A stretch of 64,000 nt of DNA, from positions 123,466,501 through 123,530,500 of the forward strand of contig CM073886.1 in NCBI GenBank assembly GCA_037176705.1. The letters run 5' to 3'. This document shows, piece by piece, positions 43,680-55,990 of the stretch (within the stretch, counting starts at the first letter, position 1; each line of letters begins with the position of its first letter). Both the position numbers and the translations under genes were made by a program. The DNA is from Molossus alvarezi. Taxonomy: Eukaryota > Chordata > Mammalia > Chiroptera > Molossidae. The notes beneath the pieces are model-generated. The model saw only the letters and a list, made by a program, of their open reading frames with translations, was not told the DNA's origin and searched no databases.

Positions 43680-46125
43680 TCCAAGGTGGTGGCACAGGGA
43701 GATGCTGAACTCACCTCCTCCATGGACACACCAAATCTAGACCTACACACAGAGCAGTTCCTCCTGGAGAACAGAGGGCTGGTTGAATAGCTTTTGTACA
43801 ACAAACGAAAGACAGACCACACAGAAAATGGTCAGGAGAGACAGAAACAGAATAACTGTGGGAACCCCACCTCCAAGGGATGACCTGTCGTGGGAGGGAT
43901 ATCAGTGAGGGGCTTGTGGGGGCCATACAAGCCCACTACACAGCACAGTGATAATCAGCCATTTAAAGACTAGACTATACTAGAAAAAAATCTATACTGA
44001 CCCCAAGACACCAGCCAAGTGAGTGAGAAGCTTCAGGAACACTTCAGGATCTGTGGGGAAACAAAATTAAGAGAATAATCCTAATTGCATAAAAAAATAA
44101 AATAAAAGACCTAGGAATACATTTAACCAAGGGGGTGAAAAACTTGTATTCTGAAAACTATAAGACATCAATAAAAAAAATTTAAAGATGACATATATGA
44201 AAGGATATACCATATTCATGGATAGGAAGGATTAACATTGTTAAAATGTCCACAACCCCCCAAAGCAAGCTGCAGATTTAATGCAGAGATATCAAAATAT
44301 CTATGGCATTTCTCACAGGAACAGAACAAATAATTCTAAAATTTATATGGAACCACAAAACACCCTAAATTGCCAAAGCAATCTTAAGAAAGAAGAACTA
44401 AGTTGGAGTTATTATGCTTTCTGATTTCAAACTATACTGCAAAGCTATAATAATCAAAACTGTATAGTACTGATACAAAAACAGATATGTAGATCAGTGA
44501 AACAGAATAGAGAGTCCAGAAATAAACCCACCCTTATATAGTCAATTAATCTATGACATGTGAGGCAGGAATGTACAATGGGGGAAATGACAGACTCTTT
44601 GATAAATGGTGTTGGGAAAACTGGATAGATACAGGCAAAAAAAAAAAAAAAAAGAATCTGGCCATTTTCTTACACAATATAAAATATATACTCAAAATAG
44701 ATTAAAGGTTTGACATAAAACTTGAAACCACAAAATGCCCAAAAGAAAACAGGCAGTAAACTCTGACATCAGTCTTAGCAAAACTTTTTTGTGTACATCT
44801 TCCTGGACAAGGTCAACTAAAGCAAAAATAAACAAATGGGACGACATCAAACTAAAAAGCTTTTTCACAGTGAAGGAAATCATTAACAAAATGAAAGATA
44901 ACATACTGAATGGAAAGCTACATCTGCAAATGACATATCTGATAAGGGGTTAATATCCAAAATATATCAAGAACTCATACAATCCAAAATCAAAAAAGTA
45001 AAAAGTTCAATTAAAAAGTGAGCAGAGGACTTGAATAGACATTTCTCCCAGGAGGACATACAGATGGCCAACAGACATATGAAAAGATGCTCAGCCTCAG
45101 TAATCAACAGGGAAATGCAAATCAAAACCACAATGAGATATCACCTTACACCTGAATGGCTACTATTAAAAAGTCAATAAATAACAAGTGTTGGTGACAA
45201 CATGAAGATATGGTAACCCTTACATGCCATTGATGGGGTTGTAAATTGGTGCAGCCACTATGAAAAAAAGTATGGAGTTTCCTCAAAAAAATTAAAAATA
45301 CAAATACCACATGACCCAACAATGCCACTTCTGGGCATTTATCCAAAAAAAAAACACACATAAACACTAATTCAAAAAGACATATACATTCTAATGTTCA
45401 TTGCAGCATTGTTATAGTCCAGATATGGAAGCAACCTAGGTATCCATTGATGGAATATTATTCAACAATAAAAATAAATGAAGTCTTGCTATTTGCAACA
45501 ACCTAGATGGACCTAAAGGGTATTATGCTAAGTAAAATAAGTCAGACAGAAAAGACAAATACTATATGATTTCATTTATATGTGCAATCTCAAAAAACAA
45601 AACAAATGAACAAAGAAAGCAGAAACAGACTCAAAACAGAAACAGAGCCCTGGCTGGCGTGGCTCAGGTGGTGGAGCACCCTCCCATGCACCACCAGGTG
45701 GTCAGATAAATTCCCTGTCAGGGAACGTGCTGGGACTGACTGCAGGCTGGAGTCCCTGCAGGGAGTGTGCAGGAGACAGCCAATCAATGTTTCTCTCGCA
45801 TCGGATGTTCCTCTTTCTCTGTCTAAAAATAAATCAATAAAAAGATATTTAAAACAAACAAACAAAAAGCAGAATCAGAAACAAAGAACAGAAGGGAAGG
45901 GTTGAAAAGGTCAAGGCGACTAAGAAGCACAAACTCCCAATTATAAAATAAATGAGTCGCAGGGATATAATGTACAGCAGAGGGAATGCTGTCAGGACTT
46001 TCATGCTAACTTTGCATGGTGACAGATGGTTACTAGAATTACAGGTATCACTTTGTAAGGTATATAAATGTAGAATCACTATGTTGTACATCTTCAACTA
46101 ATATAACATTGTTGTCAACTGTCAA
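43680..46125 (+). mobile_element. LINE-1 copy, internally deleted, split by a Ves SINE
   Basis: The left part looks like the L1 5' UTR: 'tccaaggtggtggcacaggg', 'ctcctccatggacacaccaa', 'cagttcctcctggagaacag'. From about 44070 the text is the distal ORF2 ('gacctaggaatacatttaac', 'ttgtattctgaaaactataa', 'catggataggaaggattaac'), running to the 3' UTR. ORF1 and most of ORF2, including the reverse transcriptase catalytic region, are absent. All frames are broken. A Ves lies at 45647-45866 near the 3' end. Confidence 0.75.
45647..45866 (+). mobile_element. Ves-related SINE, different subfamily
   Basis: It opens 'gccctggctggcgtggctca', then 'ggtggtggagcaccctcccat', and ends 'ctctgtctaaaaataaatca' rather than 'gtgaggattaaa'. 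It is thus the classic Ves form with the 'aaaaatcaataaaa' end, older or from another lineage than most copies here. Confidence 0.85.
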
Positions 46126-46160
46126 ATATATATAAATATATATGCACGTGTGTGTGTGTA
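46126..46160. repeat. TA/TG microsatellite in a Ves tail
   Basis: 'atatataaatatatatgcac' then (GT)n lies between the left flank 'ctgtcaaatata' and the Ves core. It is the tail of the minus-strand SINE. Confidence 0.75.
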
Positions 46161-46400
46161 TTTTTAAATTCTCACCCAAAGAAATTTTTCCATTGATTTT
46201 TTTCAGATAGAGTGGGAAGGAGGGGAAGAAAGAGGAAAACATCCATGTAAGAGAGACACATTGGTTGCCTCCCGCACAACCCTGACCGGGGCTGGCGATT
46301 GAACCTGAAATCGAGGTACGTGCACTTCACCAGGAATCGAACCTGAGACTCTTTGGTCTATAGGCTGACACTCTAACCACTGAGCCAAACCAGCCAGGGC
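46161..46400 (-). mobile_element. Ves SINE
   Basis: It runs from 'tttttaaattctcacccaaa' to 'gccaaaccagccagggc'. Flanks 'ctgtcaaatata' (46119) and 'ctgtcaactatat' (46401) are probable target duplications. It is about 300 bp from an opposite-strand copy. Confidence 0.93.
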
Positions 46401-46464
46401 CTGTCAACTATATTTTAATAAAATAAACAAAAACACAAACAGAAAACAAGACAGACTTCCAGGG

Positions 46465-46767
46465 CCCACCCTAGACCAAGTGATCTGTAATCTGTGTTTT
46501 TAGGAATGGGACCTGGGAATCTGCATTTTAATCAGCTTCCTAAGTGATTCTGCAGCTTCACTGCAGTTTGGGGGTACTGATGTAGATTGATGGTTCTCAA
46601 ACTCCAACCTGAGTCAGAATCACCCGGAGGGCTCTTTGCACGTGGATTGCTGGCCCCATTGTAAGAGTAGCCAATTCAGTTTCTGGGTTGGAGTCTGAAA
46701 ACTTACATCTATAACAAGTTCCCTGGTGAAGCTGCTGGGTTTAGGGACCACACTTTGAGAACCACTT
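46465..46767 (+). mobile_element. MER20-like hAT relic
   Basis: 'gatggttctcaaactccaac', 'ctgagtcagaatcacccgga', 'gattgctggcccca', ending 'ggaccacactttgagaacca' (46590-46767). Terminal text TGGTTCTCAAA and TTTGAGAACCA are inverted repeats. The 46465-46590 part resembles a second, partial copy of the same kind. Confidence 0.75.
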
Positions 46768-46810
46768 CTGTAGACAGAGAATCTCTTCTCACCTGGCAAT
46801 ATTTTTAAGA

Positions 46811-47165
46811 CGACATGGAGGGACCTGGGAGTATTATGCTAAGTGAAATAAACCAATCAGAGAAAGACAAATATCACACAATCTCACTTATTTGTGGAAT
46901 ATAATGAACAAAATTAGCTGATGAACAAAATAGACCCAGAGACATAGAAGTAGGGTACAGACTGACAAACCTCAGAAGAGGGGGAAGGGGGAGGGGAGAT
47001 AAATCACAGACCTTATATGCATGTATCTGTAACCAATGGACATAGACAAGAATACTGGGGGGGGGGGGGGGAGGATCAGGAGGAGGGTGTCAATGGGGGG
47101 AAAAGGAGAAACATCTGTAACAAAAATAAATTAATTAATAAAAAAATAAAAAGTAAAATAAATAA
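46811..47165 (+). mobile_element. LINE-1 3' UTR, short truncated copy
   Basis: It starts 'gacgacatggagggacctgg', continues 'aatatcacacaatctcactt', 'ggaatataatgaacaaaatt', 'gacccagagacatagaagta', and ends in a G15-like run and an AATAAA-rich tail. It is the same family as the 54.4-54.7 kb L1 end. Confidence 0.9.
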
Positions 47166-48117
47166 ACAAAAGCTAAGAAAGTGTAAAATTCCACTCATCA
47201 TTCATCCACAGGATCGAACTGGCTTCTACTACCCTGTTATTCAGATGACTAACACCCATGACCTTTTTTTCACCTTGTTAAATAACTTGGAGTTTTGAAT
47301 TGGCAATATGAAAAGGGATCTCACCTGGCCAGCCCTGATCTTGTATCCTGTCCCGGTTCCAAATGTTTATATTATCGTCAGTCCTGTCCTTCTCTTCTGT
47401 TTGATGGTGACCTGCAGAGAACCATTCGGCTTTGTGTTACCCTTGAGCTTGGAAAAACTAAAATCAGCCCCTTTCTTCACTTGCCATAAAGAGATATACC
47501 CTGCAAAAACAACAACAAAAAAAATGCTTACAAAGAAAGAGAAATCTGAAAATATTCTGAAATTCAGAAAATGTTATTTTGGGGAGCTTTCTGGGACAGG
47601 ATGTGCCCATCATTAGCTAACGGAAGCCCAGCGTCTGATAAACACTATTTTGCCTTGCACAGATCAAAGAGAGCCATTTATTGAAGGAAGGGATGGAAGT
47701 ATTGGATGGGGCCCTTCTGCAGACTCCCGGTAAACAGGATAAGCCCTATCAATGAAAGCTTACACTGGGCTAGGCCACAGGCCACAGGAACAATGGAGCA
47801 GCCAGAACAGTAGGTTGCAAGGAAAGAACCCCAGTCCTGACAAGATTGTTCTGCCAAGAGAATGGCTGTAAACAGGATTAGTCGTAATGAGATTATCAGC
47901 TCAAGACCTGGAGGCCTGAGCTGCAGAGTTCAATGTTGCATCAAGAAGAGACGCAGAGCAGTTCGTAGGGTGAGAGGATTACAAAGCAAGGGGCCGGGGC
48001 TTTCCCTTCCCGCCCCCTCTGGTCCAGGGATGCCATCTCTCCCCTGCAGAAAACTTAGCCACTGCAATTGCAAATACTGCTTTGCAGGGGCAGAAGAACC
48101 AGCAGCGAAAGCACTAG
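47166..48117. other. Unassigned sequence
   Basis: No gene recognised. Confidence 0.45.
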
Positions 48118-48262
48118 CGTGGTGGTTCAAGGGACACTGGCACTGTCTGGAGACCCTGCAGGTGTCACAGCCGGGAGGAAGGTGCTGCTTGCATCTGCAG
48201 TCAGAGGCCAGCGATGCTGCCCGGCATCCTACCGTGCGCAGGGCAGCCCCCATAGTAGCCCC
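48118..48262 (+). mobile_element. MER5A hAT relic
   Basis: 'gacactggcactgtctggag', 'gcaggtgtcacagccgggag', 'gcatctgcagtcagaggcca', 'catcctaccgtgcgcagggc' follows the MER5A order ('catttggcaatgtctggaga ... gtagaggccagggatgctgc'). The 142-codon frame through it is not a gene. Confidence 0.8.
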
Positions 48263-50879
48263 TTTTTTACTGCTTTGCACAAATTTATAGGTAATGTTTA
48301 ATGATTCCTTTTGGGTTTCTGATTACAAAAGGAATATAAGCGCATTACAGAACATTCAGGGAGAAACAGGAAAGTGTAGAAAGATTAAATGTGCAATTAC
48401 CATATCATATGTAACATTACCGTCAATATTAGGGCAGGTTTTCTTTCAAGATTTACAGAGAGGATCTCTATATTAAGTTGGGATCATACTGTTCATAAAA
48501 TTCTGCTTCATGTTTTATGAAATATTTTTTGTTATCCTTGATGCTATCTCATATGAATGCAGTCATGCCATTAAATGGTCTTTGAAAACATGAGTTTAAC
48601 AATTGCTTAATATTTCATCTTGGATTACCATGTTAGTTATCTGTTGTTGCATAATAAATTACCCCAGAACTTAAGACAAGTATCTATTATGTCCCAGAGT
48701 TTCTGAGTTTCAGGGATTCAGGAAGGCCTAGCTGGGAGGTTCTGACCTAGGGTGTCTCTTGAGGTTGTAATTAGCTAGCTTATGAATATTAATAATAGGA
48801 AAAAAGCAAAGGGGAGGCCAGACATTATAAGCATGGTCATCTGGGCAGCTTCATGCTCCCCAGGGAACCACTGGTCGGATTCCCTGCACAACACTGGGGG
48901 GGGCGGGGATAGAACACAGGGGGATGGGCACTGCGTGCATGCACTGTGACGTTGGGGTGAAGAGGGGAAGGTGCTTGCCTGTCAGTCTAGCCTGGGAGAA
49001 AGATCATTGGCTAGAAGGACGGACCCCAGTGCAAGCCCATGAAATCTTGGAAGGGGAAGGCCCCAGACAGAGTTCCCTCTCTCTTGCTCCGTGAGCTGTC
49101 CGTGCCCACCATGTGGCCTTAAGCAGCGTGTGGCCCATGGCCATGTGGACCCCACACGCAGTGGACTGCGGCTGGGAACAGAAAGTCAATCTAGCAGATG
49201 CTGGGCTGGACTTTAATGTGGACCAGAAACTCGGCGGTGGCCTCAACTCCGGTCCTCCTGAAGACAAGGTTGGGCTTCCTCCATGGCGGGATGGACAAAA
49301 ACGGGACCTTGGAAGGGAACCCCCTTAATTTTACATCATCAATAAAGCTTTCTAGGAAACCCCATCCTCCTGAGGGGGCCTCAGGAAATTCTTTTCCCTG
49401 CGGCATCCGAAGAGCTCCTCTTCCAGGGACAACAGAGCTGTGAGCAGGGCTGTGCAGTGTCGGGAGAACCGGCTGGGCCCGGGGTTCACTCGGACGCCCG
49501 CACCTGGCTGCGGACCTGAGCGACGCACGGCTTCTCCCAGAGCGCGGGCCATGTGTGCAGTTCAAGCACAGTGCACTCTATGGTGCAACATCCCTCAAAA
49601 GCAATCGTTTGAAGATCCTCCATAAAAAAGCGTGCGTTTTGTTTCAAGGATGACTTTAAAGAGGGAAGCCGAACTCCTTAATCCGATTTCACGTGAAAAG
49701 AAATCTTCGCATCTGCGGCCGCTCCTCTCCTGCGGTTATGGCTGCGGTAGGTCTAAGAGCAAAGCCGTAGCTTCTCTGCATGTCAGGAGCCCTTTGCCAC
49801 CAGTGCGAAGTAGCTACCTGGCTTCGCCTCTGAGCTGTAGTTTCTAAAATTGACCTAATTTGCCCCAGAGTGAATCTTCCTGCCCTGTAAGGGGAAGATG
49901 CTGAGGCAGGCAGCTGACGACTGAGAAATAAACAGGAGGCAAGGCAAGAAGGAAATCCAGAGGCCCTTGACTCCCGCTGTTAATACCATGCCCAGGAGAG
50001 TCATTTTCCAACTGTGACCCGTGGGAGCCCAGGACTGCTTGGCCGCTGGGCACGTAGACTTACCAGAGTGGTTCCAGGAGCAGGGGAGAAGGGAATGCAA
50101 TGCTGGCTCTGCCTGCAGACAACCAAACTGCCCCCTTGCTGCGTCCTCCACCTCACCCAGACCCCGGGCCAGGAAAGAGAATGAGTGGCCCTCCAGGAGC
50201 TGTGCTTCCAGCGAAAGACCATAACACAGAAGCAGGTCACAGACAGCACAGAGTACGGACAGAGAGCGAGTCAGGGACGTGGGTGCTTACAAATACGAGA
50301 CCTTTCCTTCTCCTTTCTAAAAGATAAACCGGGGGCCATGCCGAAGTGTCCAGGAAACACAGCTTGAAAACCACTGCCTCAAAATCCTAGAGCTAGGATA
50401 AGCATTGTTGGCAAAATAGACCCAAATTTGACTTTCAGTGTTCTGGTACCACTACTAAGAGTAACCAGCCCAGTAACATGCGGATAAGATGCTGGTGGAG
50501 ATGGAAGACCTCAGTTTGCAGGCAGAAGCTGGGATCTGGAGACTGGAGGCTGGGCAGGACTGAAGGTACAGCTCAGAGTGGTCAGTCTAGAGGGCTTATG
50601 CCACAGGTGGTCTTGAAGCTGTGAGTGTGGGTGAAATTACCAAGGGAGGAGGGCCGAGCGGGAAAATGGCAATTGTGCGATGCCTTGTATTTTCACCTAA
50701 CTTCTTACGTCTAGCTTATGTTCTCTATGCCACTGCAAGTTCCTTGGTGTTAGGGGCAACTTTAGACATTAAAAAACTTTTTAAAAATCATCTTAGTGGT
50801 TTGGACAGAGTAGATGTTTAAGAATTAAGCTTATTAAGTGAATTAATTAACCTTGATTTCACCATCATTAAACTTCTGG
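48263..50879. other. Old repeats and unassigned sequence
   Basis: 48640-48900 resembles a common mammalian repeat of the 'ctgttgttgcataataaatt' kind. An AATAAAG signal lies at 49341, possibly the end of an LTR or old retroelement. 49480-49560 has a small CpG cluster. No gene recognised. Confidence 0.35.
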
Positions 50880-52660
50880 AAAGAACCTTTTTTTTTCCTT
50901 TTTTCTTTTGCCTCCATTCCCTTTACTTTGAACTATTTGAGTTCTGCCATCATCACAGGACTGAAATGTCTCTTCAGCAAACTGTCTGACTCCTGCATTG
51001 TCAAACCCCTTGGACCATCCGCCGGTCTCCTTCTGCGAACTCTGGAGCGTTCAGCGCTGCGGACACCCGCCTTCATGTACCAGTTGCCTCCCACGGTTTC
51101 CGTGTCAGTATGTTTCCTTGTTGTGTTTAAAATCCTTTTTTCGTTTTTAAATCCTCACCCAAGGATATGTTTTTGTTGATTTAAGAGAGAGAGGAAAGGA
51201 GAGGGAGAGGGAGGGAAACATCAATGTGCGAGAGAAACACATTGGTTGCCTCTGGTACCGGCCCTGACAGGGTATCAAACCTGAAACCTAGGTATGTGCC
51301 CTGAGTGGGAATCAAATTCACAACCTTTTGGTGCATAGGACGATGCTCCAACCAACTGAGTCATCCCACAGGGCTCTCCTCTCCTTTCAAACCTTGATCA
51401 TCTCATCTGTGGTCTCAGCTATGGCTTCTATGACGACGATTTCCAAATCTAAGACTCAGGCCCAATGTTTTTCCTAATCATTGTGGGCCTCGTTCTCTGG
51501 AATTGAGAGAAGGAGCTGGGAACAGGCACCTTTTAACAAAGAGGCCAGCAGCCCAGGGTTGATGCTGGAAGCCAACACTGGCCTGATAGAGTAGACAAGG
51601 ATGGAGGCAGAGTGGGGAACAGAGCAGGAAGGTTGACAATGCAGGGGGCGGGGGGGTGTCAACCAGAACACAAACTTGAAGGACTGGAGTAAAAATAGGA
51701 CGAGGGAGACATACCGGTACGGGCAGGTCTGACGTCAGTTCAAGAGTTCTCTCATAGCCCTGCTCTTCCGTGGGTAGTGTACTCCTTGTAAGATCAGGAA
51801 CAACACATAAGTACTTACTGATTTCCAGACCACATGTCCACGAGGCTCTGCCGTATCACTCCACGGCCCCCCTGCCCCCTCCATGCTCACCTGGTGTTTG
51901 TTCTGCAGGGTTCCACACTTGGCTTGCTTCCTTTCATTTCCTTTTCCACTTTGCTGGGTGATCTTATCCACTCCCATGGCTTGAGATACTCTTTTTAGGT
52001 TAACAAATCTCAAATATATATCTCCAGCCTAAAGTCTAGACCTGGAGTTCTGCCTGTAGATTCCATAAGATCCTGAGAATCAACACGCCCAAACTGAAGA
52101 CATTCTCTTCTCCTCCAAGCTGAGCCTGTTCCTCCGCCTGTGTTTTTTCTCCCGATAATGATATAAGAGTCACCTTGTCATTCAAGCCAGGGGGTTATCT
52201 TGGACTCATCTTCCTCCATCTGTAAGTCAGTTTTGCCTCTTTATCACTTTTTCGTTTGTTCACACTTTTCCTCCTTCACTGCCAATTTCTCACCTGGCTA
52301 TTTCAGCCATATCCTAACCAGTCACTTGTGTCCAGTTCACAAGCCCCCAGTCCATCCTTCCACTCTATAATTTTCTTTTCAAAGTGGGAAGTTGATGATC
52401 TTACTCCATGGTTTGATGACTTCTCATTGCCTCCCCCCAGATACAATTTAAACACAGCCCCTGGTACATGGTCTCCTTCCTGATTCGCCCTCTTCCTTCT
52501 AGGTTTATTTATAGTCATTTTCTGAGTAATACCTCATGCTCGTCTAGAACAAGTGCCAATCTCCTACACAGCCATGCTTCCTTAACTCCTGCCTATGTGC
52601 ATGAGTGCCCACTGGAATGCCCTGTCTTTCCCTTTCCCTTTTAACATTGTTTAAAGACAA
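50880..52660 (+). repeat. Long LINE-2 copy or cluster
   Basis: L2 text appears in consensus order over a long stretch: 'atcacaggactgaaatgtct', 'cttcagcaaactgtctgact' near 50955, 'ctatgacgacgatttccaaa' at 51430, 'atcttatccactcccatggc' at 51960, 'aatatatatctccagcctaa' at 52012, 'caacacgcccaaactgaaga' at 52081, and the 3' part to 52640. It is interrupted by a Ves at 51143 and by about 400 bp of unassigned sequence from 51470. Confidence 0.7.
51143..51374 (-). mobile_element. Ves SINE inserted in L2
   Basis: It runs from 'tttttaaatcctcacccaag' to 'gtcatcccacagggc'. The head is eroded ('aactgagtcatcccacaggg'), so it is an older copy. Confidence 0.88.
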
Positions 52661-52684
52661 TTTTTAAAAAAAATCCTCACCCGA

Positions 52685-54740
52685 CATGAAGAAAACATAA
52701 AATTGGAAAGGAGGAAGTGAAACTGTCATTATTTGCAGATGACATGATATTGTACATAGAAAACCCTAAAGACTCCATCAAAAATCTACTAGATTTAACA
52801 AATGAATTTGGCAAAGTAGCAGGATACAAAATTAACATCAAGAAATCGACAGCATTCTTATACACCAACAATGAACTCATAGAAAGAGAAACTAAAAAAG
52901 CAATCCCATTTACCACGGTGGCAAAAAGATTAAGATACCTAGGAATAAACTTAACCAAAGAAGTGAAGAACTTATTTGCAGAAAACTACAGCTCACTGAA
53001 AAAAGAAATGGAGGAAGATATAAAAAAGTGGAAGCATATACCTTGTTCATGGATTGGAAGAATTAACATCATTAAAATGTCCATACTACTCAAAGCAATC
53101 TATAGATTCAATACAATCCCCACCAAAATACCAACAACATATTTCACAGACTAGAACAAATACTCCAAAAGCTTATATGGAACCAAAAAAAAAAAAAACT
53201 CCGAATAGCCATAGCAATCTTGAAAAAGAACAAAGTAGGAGGGATCACAATATCAGATATCAACTTATACCACAAAGCCACTGTAATCAAAACAGCCTGG
53301 TACTGGCACAAGAACAGGCATATAGATCAATGGAACAGAACAGAGAACCCAGAAATTGACCCAAGACATTATGCTCAACTAATATTTGACAAAGGAGGCA
53401 AGAGTATGCAGTGGAGTAAAACAGCCTTTTAATAAATGGTGTTAGAAAAATTGGACAGCTATATGCAAAAAATAAAATAAAATAAATAAATAAAGTTAGA
53501 CCACCAACTTACACCATACACAAGAATAAACTCAAAATGGATAAAAGACTTAAATGTGACTCACGAATCCATAAAAATCCTAGAAGAAAATGCAGGCAAC
53601 AACATTTCAGACATTATACACAGCAGAATTTTCACTGATACAACACCTAAGACAATAGAAACAAAGGAAAAAGTGAACACATGGGACTACATCAAACTAA
53701 AAAGCTTCTGCACAGCAAAAAAACAAAAACAAAACAAGCATCAGAGTGGAAAGGGAACCCACTGTATGGAAGGCCATAAATGCCAACAATACATCAGATA
53801 AGGGGCCAATTTCCAAAATATATAGAGTACTCATACAACTCAACAAAAGGAAGACAAAGAACCCAATTAAAAAGTGGGCAGAGGACCTAAATAGACACTT
53901 TTCCAAACAGGACATACACATGGCCAAGAGACATGAAAAAATGCTCAATGCCACTAATCATCAGAGAGATGCAAATTAAAACAGCTATGAGGTATCACCT
54001 CACACCTGCCAGAATGGCCGCCATCAACAAATCCTCAAACAACAAGTGTTGGCGAGGGTGTGGAGAAAAGGGGACTCTAGTACACTACTTGTGCGAATGC
54101 AGACTGGTGCAGCCACTATGGAAAACAATACGGTGTTTCCTCAAAAAATTAAAAATGGAACTGCCATTTGACCCAGTGATCCCATTTCTAGGAATATACC
54201 CTAAGAACCCTGAAACACCAATCAGAAAGAATATATGTACCCCTATGTTCATAGCAGCACTATTTATAATCGCTAAGATCTGGAAACAGCCCAAGTGTCC
54301 ATCAATAGATGAGTGGATAAAATAGCTGTGGTACATATACACAATGGAGTACTATGCAGCTGTAAGAAAGAAAGAAAGATCTCTTATCCTTTGAGATGAC
54401 ATGGAGGGACCCGGAGAGTATTATCTTAAGTGAAACAAGCCAATCAGAGAAAGACAAATATTACATGATCTCACTTATTTGTGGAATATAATGAAAAAAC
54501 AAGCTGAGGAACAAAATAGACCCAGAGACATGGAAGTGGGGTGCAGATTGACAAATCTCAGAAGAGGTGGATGTTGGGGGAGGGAAGAGATAAGCCACAG
54601 AACTTATATGCATGTATGAGTAAGCAAGGACATAGACAATAATGCTGGGGTGGGGTCAGGATTGGGAAGAGGGTGTCAATGGGGAAAAAAGGAGAGACAT
54701 CTGTAACAAAAATAAATAAATGAACATTAAAAGAATAAAT
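52685..54740 (+). mobile_element. LINE-1, 5'-truncated, about 2.05 kb
   Basis: It begins within ORF2 just before the reverse-transcriptase catalytic motif and runs through the C-terminal part of ORF2 and the 3' UTR to an AAATAAAT-rich tail at about 54705-54740. ORF2 is interrupted by frameshifts, including A-run changes at 53189 and in the AAATAAAATAAATAAAT insertion at 53468. It is the best kept L1 in the window and the reference for the 1.0 and 46.8 kb copies. Confidence 0.93.
52717..53154 (+). pseudogene. L1 ORF2 reverse-transcriptase fragment
   Basis: The 145-codon open piece reads [18 protein letters not shown] at its start. The FADD motif holds the catalytic aspartates of the L1 reverse transcriptase palm. 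It continues with the thumb region ([52 protein letters not shown]). The upstream fingers, the endonuclease and ORF1 are missing, and the frame breaks at 53155, so it cannot make an enzyme. Later pieces in other frames include [20 protein letters not shown] near 54020-54080. Confidence 0.92.
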
Positions 54741-55084
54741 AAAATCCTCACCTGAGGCTATTTTTCCATTTATCTTCAGATAGAGTGGGAGGGAGAGAGA
54801 GAGAAAAAGAGAGAAATGTCTATGTGAGACAGACACATTGAACGGTTGTCTCCTGAATGACCCTGATCAAAGCCGGGGACCGAAACACAATCAAGGTACG
54901 TGCCCTTGACAGGAATGGAACCTGAGACTCTTTGGTTCTTGGGCCATGCTTTAACCAATGAGCCAAACTGGCCAGGGCAGTATTTTTTTATTATGTATTT
55001 TAAAGGTAATTCATTTTTTAAAAATTATTTATTTCCATTGCAATTGATGTTCAAAATTATATTAGTTTCAGGGTTTTTTGGGTT

Positions 55085-55700
55085 TTTTTTTTTTTTGATA
55101 TATCTCCTCAGGCAAGGGAAACAAAAGAAAAAACAAACAAATGGGACTACATCAAACTAAAAAATAAGTGCACAGCAAAGGAAACCACCAACAAAATGAA
55201 ATGGAAGAAGATATTCACCAATGATACATCCAATAAGGGATTAATATCAAAATATATGAAGGACTCATACAACTTAACACCAAAAAAAAACAAACAATCT
55301 GATTTAAAAATGGACAGGAGACTTGAACAGACACTTTTCCACAGAGGACAAAGAGATAGCCTCATAGGTATGAAATGATGCGCAACGTCATTAATCATGA
55401 GAGAAATGCGAATCAAAACCGCAATGAGCTATCACTTCACACCGGTCAGAAAGGCTCCATCAACAATCAACAAACAAGCGTTGGTGAGGGTGTCCAGCAA
55501 AGGGAGCCCTTGTGTACTGCTGATGGGAATGCAGGCCAATGTAGCCACTGTGGAAAGCAGTATGGAGGATCCTCAAAAAACTAAAAATAGACCCAGCTAT
55601 CCCGCTTCTGGGTTTTTATCCAGAGATATCCAAAACATGAATTTGAAAAGCAATGTATCTCCCCATGCTCACTGTAGCATTATTTGCAATAGCCAGGCTG
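55085..55700 (+). mobile_element. Older LINE-1 ORF2 end
   Basis: 'caggcaagggaaacaaaaga', 'atgggactacatcaaactaa', 'gagacttgaacagacacttt', 'gcgaatcaaaaccgcaatga', 'cccagctatcccgcttctgg' is L1 ORF2 C-terminal sequence, more diverged than the 52.7 kb copy and from another L1 lineage. It lacks a 3' UTR. Confidence 0.88.
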
Positions 55701-55707
55701 TGGAACC

Positions 55708-55990
55708 AGCCCCATGGAACGTCTTTTCCCTTCTTCCTGGTGGAGGTCAACTCATCCATGAAAACTCAGTTCTTTCTTCGGCTCCGCTTTGAAGCCTTCT
55801 CTGACACTTTCTTGTTTGCTTAGACCTTTCCACCACCTAATCCCTTATACATACCTGTAATCTGGCACCTAGCAGACTGAATTACAATCCCTTGCTTAGG
55901 CTTTGATCGTCCCCACTAAAATCTGAACCCCTGGAGGGTAGGGCCTGGCCTCGGGGTTTCTCTCTCCTCTGCAGCTCCCACAGTGCTCCT
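55708..55990 (+). repeat. LINE-2 3' region
   Basis: 'tggaacgtcttttcccttct', 'aactcagttctttcttcggc', 'tgaagccttctctgacactt', 'cccttatacatacctgtaat', ending 'ctggagggtagggcctggcc', follows L2. Confidence 0.75.

Larger units (their letters stand above)
52661..54978 (-). mobile_element. Ves SINE split by an L1 insertion
   Basis: The SINE is in two pieces: 52661-52684 (tail plus 'aaatcctcacccga') and 54741-54978 ('aaaatcctcacctgaggcta' to 'gccaaactggccagggc'). The overlap AAAATCCTCACC-C/T-GA occurs on both sides of the L1, which is the L1 target duplication. So the L1 is younger than this Ves. Confidence 0.8.
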
